Source: a bacterium (GTDB lineage Bacteria; Zhuqueibacterota; QNDG01; JABMRT01). Taken from it: a stretch of DNA of 40,026 nt. This document shows positions 17,758 to 26,358 of the stretch, one piece after another. The DNA lies in NCBI GenBank assembly GCA_016931355.1, contig JAFGEX010000306.1:1-40026 (forward strand). Direction: 5' to 3'. The notes below the pieces were generated by a model. That model did not search any database, was not told the origin of the DNA, and saw only the letters and a program-made list of their open reading frames with translations. Both the position numbers and the translations under genes were made by a program. The first letter of the stretch is position 1. Each line of letters opens with the position of its first letter.

Positions 17758-18275
17758 GGCCGCACCTCCCTTTCTTGATCAAAAAGCGCTAAAAACAAGA
17801 CAAAAAGAAACAGGCCGCATACGACGGTATCATGACAGGACTGCATGATCTGTTCCGCCTTGCGGTAGTACCGGACAATGACAAGATAGCGCCTCGCTTT
17901 TCGCGGGTGCTACGCTTCGTATGTGTTTAAAAACGAATGGATTTTTGAATTACAGGCGGGGGAAGAATCATCGATTAAAAAGGGGGGACGTAAAAATCGT
18001 GAGCCTTCATCGCCTGCAATCCGTAGGAGTACTGCAGGTCTCCATGGTCGTGAAAATCCTCCAATTGCTGATCGCAATATGATCTATATCTAAATATACG
18101 AAATTTTTCGGCAATAATCAAGAAGGGCAACGGATAAAAAACCATTGGGTGCAGTGTTTTCAGGCATCCCTGCCGGATTCCTCTCCGTTCCCCATTGCAT
18201 TGCCTCGCTGCAATCCATCCTGGAAGGTACGTCTCCATTGAAAATCATGACCGCTCCCGTCCGCTTTTTTTGTCT
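17758..18275. other. 518-bp region without a supported gene
   Basis: Between the small membrane gene and the end of the CotH-like gene. A leftward open frame at 17975-18238 (87 codons) has no ribosome binding site and an atypical composition; it might be the remnant of a lost gene. The centre (18075-18115) is AT-rich. Two hairpins are visible: ATCATG (17829-17834)/CATGAT (17844-17849), about 75 bp upstream of the small membrane gene and possibly an operator, and a larger one at 17887-17912. Confidence 0.5.
17887..17912. other. Hairpin in the region downstream of the CotH-like gene
   Basis: TAGCGCC (17887-17893) pairs with GGTGCTA (17906-17912) with one G-U pair, and the inside adds CGC/GCG around a TTTTC loop. 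It is the strongest secondary structure in this gap, but it lies over 360 bp past the CotH-like stop and has no T-run on either strand. Confidence 0.35.
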
Positions 18276-21200
18276 TTATCGCAGCAGGAGCATTTTTCTG
18301 ACTTCGACATGATTCGCTGCCTGCATCCTGCAGAAATAAACGCCGCTCGGCATCCGCATGCCGGAATCATCCCTGCCATCCCACTGGATTTGATGATCGC
18401 CCGGAGCCTGCCCGGTTTGGTTCAGGGTCCGGATTTCCTGGCCTTTCGTGTTCAGTAGGGTCAGCCGAACATCTCCGGATTGCCCGATCGAATAGCGGAT
18501 CACGGTGCAGGGATTGAACGGATTGGGCGTGTTGGCGTACAGGGCGTATTTCAATGGTACGGGATTCCCGTCATCGGGTAAAACATCCGACGCGATGTAA
18601 GGCCTTCCCGGCGTGCCGTACAGACGGACCGCGGCCCAGTTTTCGCCCGCATTGTTGTCCGACCCCAGATCCTTCAATTCGATCGTGTAGCCTGTGCCGG
18701 ACGCATTCCCCGGCCAGGGAGTCTCAGCCCTGTAATCCACCTCATCGATCAGCCGGTTTTCAGGGTCGAAGATACGGATGCGCTCTCCGCCGCTGTCCAA
18801 TCCGAAACCGAGATCGCCGATCGCATTCCGGACCGACGGATGAACATCCAGGAAACGGCCGGCATCCCTGCACAGGACCAGATATTCTCCGGGCGCGAAC
18901 AGGATCCCGTCAGGGAATAAATAGGTGTTCGTGTCCGAGTCCGTCAATTTCCAGCCGGTCAGGTCCAGGACGGTTCCGGAAGGATTGCAGATTTCAAGCC
19001 AGTCTTCCGTGTTTTTTGCGGAAGCGGAGCTGTAATTGATCTCGCTGATCACGACCGGATTTTTCGGCCTTGCCGTGTCCGGTTCAAAACAAGCGGTCAG
19101 GGAGATATCCCCGCTCAGGATCATCTGGATGACGGATCCCTCATGCGTTCGATATCCGGCCTGCGGGATAAACGAAGCGGTCATGGTACAATCGAAACTC
19201 AGGTCGGATCCATACGGGCTGTTCTTGTGTATTTCCACCTCAAGGGTGTTGGGACCCGGGTTGAGCAATTCCACAGGCACCGCGTACCGCCGGAAAATAT
19301 TCTCATACGGATTATATATCGGCGTGGTCGTCGAGTAGCGGATCTCCCCCTCCGGCAGGTTGATGCGCACGATCTCCTGTCCGTTCAGATACACAACGGC
19401 GCCGTCGTCCACAAGCAGGCTGATGTAACACGAGACAGTCCGGTCGCCGGCCGGGACATCGAACGTTTTCCGGAAATAGGTCGTGATGTGCTTATCCCCG
19501 GGATTCCCCCCGAAATCCACGACCGTGGACTCATCGCCATCGCCGTAACCGAACTGCGCCCGTCCGGAGGCCCAGGATCCGTCATCATAATCATTCCGGG
19601 TCCACGTCGTCCCGAGATCAACGCCGCGGTCATGGTATTTCCACACATCGCCGGCTGGAAGGATCACCCGATTCTGAACGGCATTGGAGCGCTCCTCCCA
19701 GTGTGAAAACCGGTAGCCGGACAGGGGCGCAGCGCTGAACGGCACAGGCACGTCGTTGAAAAAGATCCCCTGAAAATCCTCGGGTATTTTTCTGCCCAGC
19801 ATTTTCAACAATCCGGATCCGGGCCTATTCAGACTGACACGGACGATAGAAGTCCCGCTCAACCCGAAATGATCCTTCACATGCTTCACCGCGTACGGAC
19901 TGCGTCTGCGCGCAAAGTCCCGCATATTCTCCACATGGGCTTCCCATGACTCGACGGACCTGAAAGTGGGCGGGATCCAGGATTCCGCGGCCTTTCCGGT
20001 CAGATCCACGCGGCCTCCCCACTTTTCGATGTGATGCGGGATCTCGGGCCGCAACCGGTCGGCCAGGCTGTCGATGACGGCGATGACGCGCGCCGAGTCG
20101 AAGGTAGTGCTGACATGCCAGGCGAACAGATTGATGAACCGGTTTCTGAATTCCCGGTTTTCCAGAAGGTTCCTGAACAGGCGCGTGGACCATTCGGGAT
20201 TCGGCCATCCGGGACCCTGATCCGTGGTGCATTTCCGGATCATGTTTTCCGAAAGCCATCCCAATGTCAACGTCTGATCCATATCATAATGGATCCAGCG
20301 CCATTGCGTATACTCGCCGGTGCCTGTCTTCCAGAACTTGATGTTGTTACCCGGCCAGTCCCTCTCCGCCAGGTAGATCTGCCCGATCATGTATTCGATG
20401 TATTGATCCGCATCCATCATGGTCTTGACGATTTCGTAGTTGTCCTGATCCGCCATGTTTTCCGAGGTGACGAAGTCCATCAGGGTCAGATAGTCCTCAT
20501 TGTCGCCGTGGGCCGTGTTCCAGTCGCTGCCGTCCCTCTCCAGCAGGTCCACGTCATCCGGATCCACACCGAAATTTCCCGCCACAAAATGTTCGTTTAC
20601 CTTTTCACGGATGTTGTGAATGCCCCAGTATTCGCCGTTCAGATAAACCACGACCGGCTGATAGGCCTGATAGTCGGCGTCCATGGTCTTTGCCAGGACC
20701 TGCTGCGCAGCCGCATCGCGAAACATCGTATACACCTGATCGTCCGCCGAGCTCCGCAAAATGAAGGATTCAAATTCATCAATGGTTTTTTCCTCGAAAA
20801 GCCGGACCTTGAAGGAGCCCTTGCCGTAGCCGCTGCGTGCGAACAATGACAGCGATTTCTGCGGGTAGCGGTGGCGTGAACATCCGCCGAAGATCTGGAC
20901 GCCCGCCTGCTGGTTCAGGAGCCGGCCGCCGTCCGTCCCAAAAAGTTCGATGTTGACGGGCCGTTCCCAGTCCTGGTTCACGTTGCTGATCACGCCTGCG
21001 CAGTATCCGCCCTTTCCGTTTGTACCGGTCACATAGATGCCGGTCTCGTCGTCAAAGAAATTTTCCGGATCCGTGGCAAGGGAAATGACGGGCAGGTTGA
21101 CCGGTATATCGATGAAATAGGTTTGGGTGACGACCGCGCTGGGCGGCCTCCCCTCCTGATACGCCACTGCGCGGACCGGGGTTGTCTTTTCGATGATCAC

Positions 21201-21890
21201 AGGACCGTCGTACGGGATCGAAGCGTCGTCCGGAGTTGTACCCTCCAGAGAGAAAAAAATCTCGACTTCGCCGTCATTGAGAAAAGCGACGCTTTGCCCG
21301 CCCCTGTAAAAACCTCCCGGGATCGAAAAAACAGGCTCCGGCGTCATTTCCACAATGCCTGAGGCGTCATTGGGATCGCCCGGAGTCGGCGGCGAGAAAA
21401 ATGCCCATGAATCAGGATTGTCCGGATGACGGCCGTATGAGATGTCATCCGCCTGCGCTCCGAACCGGATGGAATCGATACACACCGTATCTGTATCTGA
21501 AAGCCTGATTTCCTCGGCGCTGCGGTCCAGCTTGAAGTTGGCATGCAAGCCTGCATCTTCATCATCCAGCCAGATCAGGAGATTGTCTCCTGCCCGGATG
21601 ACCGTATTCGGCGGGAACCGCCACTTCGACGGATGATCCGCATTATCCGTCAAAAAATATCCACCGAGATCAGCGTCTGCGCCCGTGTGGTTGGCCAGTT
21701 CCACCCAGTCCGAGAAACGCAAAAAATCCGGATCCCGGTTGACGGACCGGTTGGCTGCGAGAAATTCGTTGATGGCGATTCCGGGGGTCTGCGCAAAAAG
21801 AGCGTTTTCATGAAATGACAGTGCGATTACTGCAAGAGGCAGGAGAATCATTCGCCTGATTAAGGGACTGTTGTGAATCGATGCCCGCAA
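18276..21890 (-). CDS. Giant secreted CotH-kinase-like protein with lamin-tail domains and T9SS sorting domain
   Basis: 1204 residues. The frame starts at TTG 21890 behind GAAGGG; an ATG at 21851 is the alternative and would keep most of the signal peptide, which ends near residue 34 (ALFAQT). Order of domains: lamin-tail domain (~37-170, INEFLAANRS ... DWVELANHTG), a chitobiase-C/FN3-like domain (~195-250), CotH-like kinase fold (~265-620, with GEYWGIHNIREKV and RWIHYDMDQTL), a jelly-roll domain of the beta-galactosidase type (~750-880, YLNGQEIVRINLP), second lamin-tail domain (~950-1090, VISEINYSS ... DWLEICNPSG) and a T9SS tail (~1130-1204, NTPNPFNPCTVIRYS ... KMLLLR). CotH proteins phosphorylate secreted proteins in spore formers; similar large surface proteins in environmental bacteria are uncharacterised. 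Kinase activity here is inferred from fold only. Confidence 0.87.
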   Translation of the reverse strand: MRASIHNSPLIRRMILLPLAVIALSFHENALFAQTPGIAINEFLAANRSVNRDPDFLRFSDWVELANHTGADADLGGYFLTDNADHPSKWRFPPNTVIRAGDNLLIWLDDEDAGLHANFKLDRSAEEIRLSDTDTVCIDSIRFGAQADDISYGRHPDNPDSWAFFSPPTPGDPNDASGIVEMTPEPVFSIPGGFYRGGQSVAFLNDGEVEIFFSLEGTTPDDASIPYDGPVIIEKTTPVRAVAYQEGRPPSAVVTQTYFIDIPVNLPVISLATDPENFFDDETGIYVTGTNGKGGYCAGVISNVNQDWERPVNIELFGTDGGRLLNQQAGVQIFGGCSRHRYPQKSLSLFARSGYGKGSFKVRLFEEKTIDEFESFILRSSADDQVYTMFRDAAAQQVLAKTMDADYQAYQPVVVYLNGEYWGIHNIREKVNEHFVAGNFGVDPDDVDLLERDGSDWNTAHGDNEDYLTLMDFVTSENMADQDNYEIVKTMMDADQYIEYMIGQIYLAERDWPGNNIKFWKTGTGEYTQWRWIHYDMDQTLTLGWLSENMIRKCTTDQGPGWPNPEWSTRLFRNLLENREFRNRFINLFAWHVSTTFDSARVIAVIDSLADRLRPEIPHHIEKWGGRVDLTGKAAESWIPPTFRSVESWEAHVENMRDFARRRSPYAVKHVKDHFGLSGTSIVRVSLNRPGSGLLKMLGRKIPEDFQGIFFNDVPVPFSAAPLSGYRFSHWEERSNAVQNRVILPAGDVWKYHDRGVDLGTTWTRNDYDDGSWASGRAQFGYGDGDESTVVDFGGNPGDKHITTYFRKTFDVPAGDRTVSCYISLLVDDGAVVYLNGQEIVRINLPEGEIRYSTTTPIYNPYENIFRRYAVPVELLNPGPNTLEVEIHKNSPYGSDLSFDCTMTASFIPQAGYRTHEGSVIQMILSGDISLTACFEPDTARPKNPVVISEINYSSASAKNTEDWLEICNPSGTVLDLTGWKLTDSDTNTYLFPDGILFAPGEYLVLCRDAGRFLDVHPSVRNAIGDLGFGLDSGGERIRIFDPENRLIDEVDYRAETPWPGNASGTGYTIELKDLGSDNNAGENWAAVRLYGTPGRPYIASDVLPDDGNPVPLKYALYANTPNPFNPCTVIRYSIGQSGDVRLTLLNTKGQEIRTLNQTGQAPGDHQIQWDGRDDSGMRMPSGVYFCRMQAANHVEVRKMLLLR

Positions 21891-21900
21891 TACCCTTCCC

Positions 21901-21924
21901 CTGAATCTGTCAGCGCCCGATTAC
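21901..21924 (-). repeat. Dispersed repeat, inverted end fragment (copy F)
   Basis: CTGAATCTGTCAGCGCCCGATT is the reverse complement of the shared repeat end (…CGCTGTCAGATTCA) with few mismatches. About 10 bp further right is GCCGCGGAGCATGGGAGCG, matching GCCGCGGAGCATGCGGGCG at the same distance from copy G (28988-29010). Confidence 0.5.
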
Positions 21925-22187
21925 GCCGCATGTTGCCGCGGAGCATGGGAGCGTGTATGCATGTCATCATCCCTGCAGATTGAAGCCTGCCCGCAGCGGG
22001 CCGCCGGGGAGATGGAATCAAAAAAGACAGGCGTCAATACCGGCTGTTGTTCCGCACACGGTCCGGACAGGCGTTCACGCATCCTCCTGCATTTCCAAGA
22101 TAAGAAATTTTTCCTTTTGAGGGTAATGGATTCTTGGCAGCGTGGAATCCGGCAGCGGGCGCATCCACCGCATCCTGCCGCAGGGCC

Positions 22188-22232
22188 TGCCCCGGCTTTG
22201 ACCCGGGGAATGTGCCCGCTGTCAGATTCAAT
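22188..22232 (+). repeat. Dispersed repeat, short copy E
   Basis: It carries only the right part of the element: a hairpin CCCCGG...CCGGGG like that inside copy A, then GAATGTGCCCGCTGTCAGATTCAATA in two joined blocks. The final 17 bases are identical to copy A. Confidence 0.65.
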
Positions 22233-22287
22233 ACAGGCCGGGGAAACAGCCGGAATGCCTGTCCTGGGATCGCCGCAGGGGCAGGCA

Positions 22288-22319
22288 AGGCTCCCGGCCC
22301 TGAAAGGAGCAGGGAGCCT
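22288..22319 (-). terminator. Stem-loop after the barrel gene, possible terminator
   Basis: AGGCTCCC (22288-22295) and GGGAGCCT (22312-22319) form an 8-bp stem with a 16-nt loop, 27 bp past the stop of the leftward barrel gene. No T-run follows on that strand, so termination would have to be factor-assisted or the stem only protects the 3' end. Confidence 0.35.
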
Positions 22320-22345
22320 ATTTGAAGCCGCCTGATGAGGATCCG

Positions 22346-23068
22346 TTAAAACTTGAAATTCAGACTGACCGCAGCATACGACAGGCGGAATTTACCCTTT
22401 AATTCACTCTCCAATTCGTATCTCATCTTCGCAACGCTGAAATACGAATCCTCATACTCCTCCGAATCGTCGTATTTTGCCAAGGCATTCATCCATCTCA
22501 GGCCGTACTCTCCGCCGATGCTGAAATGATCCGACAGAGGATATTCGACGCCGAATCCGAAATTGACGCCCCAGAATCCCAGGATGTCCTTGATGAATTC
22601 ATTCAGATCCTCGTCCGTATCCGATTCGTCGGCCGGATCCATGTATTCGCCGAAGATCCCATAATCATTTTCTGTCTCCTTCGATTTCAGATCGAACGAC
22701 GAAAATGATTTGAACAGTTCCACGAATCCGTATGGAATCAGCCTGGATTTCCTGAAATCGACCTTGACGCCGATGTGCGGGATGAGCAAACCCGCGGATA
22801 TTTCTGTGCTGCTCCTGCTGTCGTACATTTTTTCCTGAACGCGGGTCGCGGGATCGAAAAAATAGACGGAAGCGGAGGATGAACTTTCCACTGAAAGGGC
22901 CAGATGGTCCAGCCCGATATACGGCTGCACGGAACCGATCTGAAGGCCGGCATGAGCGGTTTGCAGCGATTGATTCGGCTTGATGCTGAAAACAAAAGAC
23001 TGTGCGGAAGCCAGAAGCGGCACAAGTACAATCACCGCCGCAATCGCACGGGCAATGATGTTCTGCAT
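22346..23068 (-). CDS. Putative outer-membrane beta-barrel protein
   Basis: 240 residues, with AAAGGAGG before the ATG. A signal peptide (1-22, ending LLASAQ) is followed by alternating hydrophobic/polar strands (VQPYIGLDHLALSVE, ISAGLLIPHIGVKVDF, LIPYGFVELFKSFSSF, NFGFGVEYPLSDHFSIGGEY, given in part) and the C-terminus FRLSYAAVSLNFKF ends in an aromatic residue, the usual sign of BAM-assembled barrels. A long acidic loop (DPADESDTDEDLNEF) is probably extracellular. About 8-10 strands fit the length. I do not recognise a specific family. A 317-bp gap separates it from the HEEGH gene, with its own candidate promoter there. Confidence 0.7.
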   Translation of the reverse strand: MQNIIARAIAAVIVLVPLLASAQSFVFSIKPNQSLQTAHAGLQIGSVQPYIGLDHLALSVESSSSASVYFFDPATRVQEKMYDSRSSTEISAGLLIPHIGVKVDFRKSRLIPYGFVELFKSFSSFDLKSKETENDYGIFGEYMDPADESDTDEDLNEFIKDILGFWGVNFGFGVEYPLSDHFSIGGEYGLRWMNALAKYDDSEEYEDSYFSVAKMRYELESELKGKFRLSYAAVSLNFKF

Positions 23069-23385
23069 GGGTAACCTCCTTTTTGAAATTTCGATGAGTG
23101 ATTGTCCGAATCATGATCCGCTGCCCGTTTCGGCATTCAATACTCGTGCCGGAATGATACGCGGACGGATCTCATGCACCTATTTTGTTCTTTATCAGGG
23201 GATTAGAGATGGATATGAAAAAGATGGCCGGGTATGAACAAAGCAGAAAATGTTATGATTTATTATACATCTATTATAATTCTGTGGAAATTCGTCAACA
23301 AACTGGCAGGCTGGAGGGAAATCCGGCCTGCGGGCTCAGGAAACGGATGAAAAATTCCGGGCCGCCGGAAAACAATGATCCCCGA
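23069..23385. other. 317-bp upstream region of the barrel gene
   Basis: AT-rich between about 23190 and 23300, unlike the surrounding GC-rich DNA, with two TATAAT-like boxes on the minus strand. No gene is supported; short open frames here have no binding sites. Confidence 0.6.
23271..23298 (-). promoter_or_regulatory. Candidate promoter for the barrel gene
   Basis: On the minus strand TTGACG (23293-23298) is followed after 16 bp by TAATAG (23271-23276), which overlaps a TATAAT (23273-23278); a second TATAAT lies at 23262-23267. This would give a leader of about 190 nt for the gene starting at 23068. The bases are clear; promoter activity is inferred. Confidence 0.4.
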
Positions 23386-24807
23386 TTATAAAATCGAAAA
23401 CATCACGCCGGTCCGGGCCTGGAAAGCGGGCTCCAGGTACACATTGCCCGGCATCCAGCCCGCAGTCTTGGCGTCGCATTCCAGATATCCTGACAGAACC
23501 CGGCTGAACGGCAAAGCGGCTCTGAACAACAAGCCGCACCCTGCCTGAGCTTTTCGGGAATCGAATCTCTGCGCCTGAGGCTGAAGCCAGAACGACGCTG
23601 ATGCGGACACCGGGATGATCTTTCCGCTGATCTGCAGAGGATACCGCAGCAACTCGGCCGAAAGGCCCGGCCAGTACCTGTACCTGGAAATATAGGAGTC
23701 CCAGGTCAACACCAGATTCACATCGCCCTGCTGATAGAAGACATGAAGCCGGGTGGCGGTTCCGAACGAGGCGGGATGATGCACCAGGGCGATGTTCCAC
23801 CAGCACGGTTCATGCGTAAACGGATTGGATCCGCGGAAACGGTCGAGACCGAACATCTGCGGGGACAGAAAATTGAGGAGGATCAGCCCGCCCTGCAGCC
23901 TGAGATAGCGCAGCTCCTCTCCGCGCAGCTCGGACGGCTGAATGTAACGGTCCACGCCGGCTCCCGAAGGGTGGGGCCTGCCGCGGACGCCCGACAGGTA
24001 GGGCTCGTCCGGCCTGAACAGGTCGTACACCCATGAGAGGTAATCCCCTCCCACGATGTCCCGCTTCAGTTCATCGGCATCCTCCTTCAGCGTCTCCTCT
24101 TCGATGATCCGGTTTGCCTCGTCGCTCCCGCAGAGCATCACATAATAAGCCAGCGTCCCGATGTTGATCCACCAGTCCGGCAGGTCGAGCCAGGAGGATC
24201 TTCCGCCGAAGAAGTTTTCCTTGCGAATGCGCTGCACAAGCTCGATCTGAACTTCTCCGCCCGCCTCCGCCAGCCGCACCATGTCCGCCGGATGCCTGTC
24301 CTTGAGCATCGCCAGGTCGCCGTCCCGCACATGGCTGACACTCACCATTTCCGCAAAGGGGTTCCGGTAAATTTCATCCAGGCTGGAAATCCCGCGGCGC
24401 GTCAAGACAGCCCTGTGACCCTCCTCATGCGTCCATCCGCGGAAGGGCGACAACGCGTCGAAAATCAAAATCGACGAGCACAGCCCTCCCAGCCTCCGGT
24501 TGGACATCAGACCTTTCAGACTCCTGTCGGGGAAATCCGGATTCCACAATGATTTCAGCGCTTGATGCACACCCTGTGTCACGCCTGCCGTCACGGCAAT
24601 GGATTGCTGCATGCTGGGAAATGGGAAGCCGTGAGCTGTATTGAACGGGATATCCAGCAAAGGAAACTCAAGCTGTAACGGCTTTTTGATAACGGACGGT
24701 TTCGCATCTGTGGAGTCTGATTGCCTGTCGGCAAAAACGGACAGCGCCGTGACGAATACGATCGCAATACCGGACCGGATACTGATTTTTTGAACGAACG
24801 TCCGCAT
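23386..24807 (-). CDS. Secreted protein with HEEGH motif and beta-rich C-terminal half; possible metallopeptidase
   Basis: 473 residues with a signal peptide (~1-26, ALSVFA). The ATG lies 3 bp after the stop of the papain-like gene, and its AGGGA binding site overlaps that gene's end, so the two are translated together. Residues 122-140 read 'FRGWTHEEGHRAVLTRRGI': H127-E-E-G-H131 fits the HExxH zinc motif followed by R-R-G-I, as in some membrane-linked peptidases. A helical region (~145-260) follows. From ~300 on, the sequence alternates as amphipathic strands (TRLHVFYQQGDVNLVLTWDS in part; LSAELLRYPLQISGKI; YLEPAFQARTGVMFSIL) up to an aliphatic C-terminus, so it may be an outer-membrane barrel. 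I do not recognise a named family. Peptidase activity is inference. Confidence 0.6.
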   Translation of the reverse strand: MRTFVQKISIRSGIAIVFVTALSVFADRQSDSTDAKPSVIKKPLQLEFPLLDIPFNTAHGFPFPSMQQSIAVTAGVTQGVHQALKSLWNPDFPDRSLKGLMSNRRLGGLCSSILIFDALSPFRGWTHEEGHRAVLTRRGISSLDEIYRNPFAEMVSVSHVRDGDLAMLKDRHPADMVRLAEAGGEVQIELVQRIRKENFFGGRSSWLDLPDWWINIGTLAYYVMLCGSDEANRIIEEETLKEDADELKRDIVGGDYLSWVYDLFRPDEPYLSGVRGRPHPSGAGVDRYIQPSELRGEELRYLRLQGGLILLNFLSPQMFGLDRFRGSNPFTHEPCWWNIALVHHPASFGTATRLHVFYQQGDVNLVLTWDSYISRYRYWPGLSAELLRYPLQISGKIIPVSASASFWLQPQAQRFDSRKAQAGCGLLFRAALPFSRVLSGYLECDAKTAGWMPGNVYLEPAFQARTGVMFSIL

Positions 24808-24810
24808 GCT

Positions 24811-26163
24811 TCATTCCCTCAACTTCAGAGAACGGTACACCTCCTGTTGAACCAGTGTAAAAGGCAGTCCCTGATCCGCAATGATAAAACCCTCTTCCGT
24901 ATCCAGAATCTCGAACTCCCTGATGATGACGGGCTTCTCCCCGCTGTTCGTGATTCTGAAGTACCAGTAATCCCCCGAACCGTCCGCATCCAGATCGGTC
25001 AAATCAAACGTGAAACTCCCGTCGCCGGGTTCCTTCCCGCCGCCGAACGAAAGATCACCGCCCGCGATCAGCGACACTCCGGCCGTGCAGGGTTCATAGC
25101 CGAGCCCGTACGGATCAAAAACGGATTTTAGCCCGGCTGGGAGAGGAGGCTCCGCCTTGGGAGACCGGCCGAACTGAAACCGGATCTTGTCCCTCTCCTG
25201 TGCGTTCAGGGTGAGCTTCGCGAGAATACGCGGCACATAGCGGTCCCGGATGATCATCCGGTTGACCCTGTGCTGAAAGATCGACGGCCCTGCCGCGGAA
25301 TAGGCCATCCAGAGAAATCCCCTGTTGTGATCCGGTGCGTCCGGCCCGATACTGTCCGCGATTTTCAGCGCGCCTTTCTCTGCCGCCTGAGCGACCCCGT
25401 CCCTGTTCAGGTCCGCCCAGACGTGGTCGTTATAACCCACAACTGCGACCGTATGCTCCGGGCCGTTCTTCCCTTTGATCAGAATGCTTTCGCCGATAAA
25501 AGGGTCGTCCTCGCCTGTCGCCGGATCATCCGCAATCCTGGAAAAGAACCCTGCGAATGTCTCGGACTGGATGACCAGGACCTCGCCTGCGCTCAACAGG
25601 CTTTTCATCTCATGAAGAAAGGCCTCCTCGCTGCCGAATGAATCATCAGCGCCGGGCGACTCATCCCGGAAGGTGAAGAAACTGTAACCGGCCGTGCGGT
25701 ACTGAAGCGCATTCCGCCATACAGCCGCGTCCGTGCACCAGGGGAGGTAATTCCGGTCGTACGGGGATTCGGTCAGCACGGCGCAGCCGTGCCTCTCTAC
25801 GAATTTGTACACGTCGTCCACGCGGATGTTGTAGGGAAAACTACCCGCATTATTCAGGATGTTGTATCCGAACTGGGGTGAAAAGGTATTCTCCGGGGCG
25901 ACCGGGCGCTGATATTGCCGATTATACAGGAAAGTCATTTGATAATAAACAACCGCGAACCAGTCGCAGGAGCCGATTTCCCCCTGGTCCATGACCGGAG
26001 GGAAAAAGGGAGTATTGCTCAGGTCCACGGAATGCGGCAGTTGATCCCGGGTCCGGCAATCACCCGCATAAAAAGCGGAAACGCAAAGGCCGGCGAGCAG
26101 CAGTATCCGCGGGCTTTTCAGGAATGTGATGAGGCCTGAGACGAAAAAGGGACGCATGGTCAT
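24811..26163 (-). CDS. Secreted papain-like (C1) cysteine peptidase
   Basis: 450 residues from the ATG at 26163 (GGAG upstream); longer starts up to 26295 would run over a hairpin and push the signal peptide 44 residues inward. A signal peptide covers ~1-33. The mature protein begins 'LPHSVDLSN...FPPVMDQGEIGSC' with oxyanion Q60 and nucleophile C66, H237 in GPEHTVAVVGYND, and D270 in LKIADSIG where papains have Asn (vkNSWG). The Trp after the Cys is Asp (GSCDWFA). There is no propeptide of normal length. A Ca-binding-like loop (DLNRDG) follows the His. From ~300 on is a beta-rich domain with FDLTDLDADGSGDYWYF. Probably degrades proteins in the periplasm or outside. It is followed, 3 bp on, by the HEEGH gene. 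Confidence 0.82.
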   Translation of the reverse strand: MTMRPFFVSGLITFLKSPRILLLAGLCVSAFYAGDCRTRDQLPHSVDLSNTPFFPPVMDQGEIGSCDWFAVVYYQMTFLYNRQYQRPVAPENTFSPQFGYNILNNAGSFPYNIRVDDVYKFVERHGCAVLTESPYDRNYLPWCTDAAVWRNALQYRTAGYSFFTFRDESPGADDSFGSEEAFLHEMKSLLSAGEVLVIQSETFAGFFSRIADDPATGEDDPFIGESILIKGKNGPEHTVAVVGYNDHVWADLNRDGVAQAAEKGALKIADSIGPDAPDHNRGFLWMAYSAAGPSIFQHRVNRMIIRDRYVPRILAKLTLNAQERDKIRFQFGRSPKAEPPLPAGLKSVFDPYGLGYEPCTAGVSLIAGGDLSFGGGKEPGDGSFTFDLTDLDADGSGDYWYFRITNSGEKPVIIREFEILDTEEGFIIADQGLPFTLVQQEVYRSLKLRE

Positions 26164-26241
26164 GACTCTGGTCTCCATTGAATCTCTACGGGTGAAATTC
26201 CCCGCACCTTGGGGCGCATTTTGTTTTAGGTTTTCCTTTGA

Positions 26242-26265
26242 TACCCCGCTGCTTGCGGCGGGGTA
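26242..26265. repeat. REP-like hairpin upstream of the papain-like gene
   Basis: TACCCCGC (26242-26249), an 8-nt loop, GCGGGGTA (26258-26265), within TTTGATACCCCGCTGCTTGC. This is a perfect 8-bp stem of a type found dispersed between genes in many bacteria. It lies between the DUF488 gene and the papain-like gene, both leftward, and may end or protect the upstream transcript. Confidence 0.55.
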
Positions 26266-26358
26266 GTTCATTGGCAGCAGTTTGTCGTTATCCATGCTGC
26301 CGCGCTAAAATTGCGGCCTCAGCCGGCGAAAGGTTGAAAGGCGGCCGCGATGAGAAAG

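Larger units (their letters stand above)
21891..22345. other. 455-bp non-coding region with repeat fragments
   Basis: Upstream of the CotH-like gene and downstream of the barrel gene. It holds an inverted repeat-end copy (21901-21924), a 24-bp motif TTGCCGCGGAGCATGGGAGC (~21934-21953) also found near 29020, a direct repeat copy (22188-22232) and a stem AGGCTCCC (22288-22295)/GGGAGCCT (22312-22319) close to the barrel gene stop. A rightward frame of 124 codons at 21961-22335 consists of repeat sequence and is rejected. Confidence 0.6.

Noticed and set aside
17975-18238. 87-codon open frame (-) between the CotH-like and small membrane genes
   Set aside because: No binding site or recognisable motif; possibly a gene remnant, but support is too weak for a CDS.
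21961-22335. 124-codon open frame (+) upstream of the barrel gene
   Set aside because: It runs through repeat copy E and hairpin sequence, has no binding site, and has an arbitrary composition.
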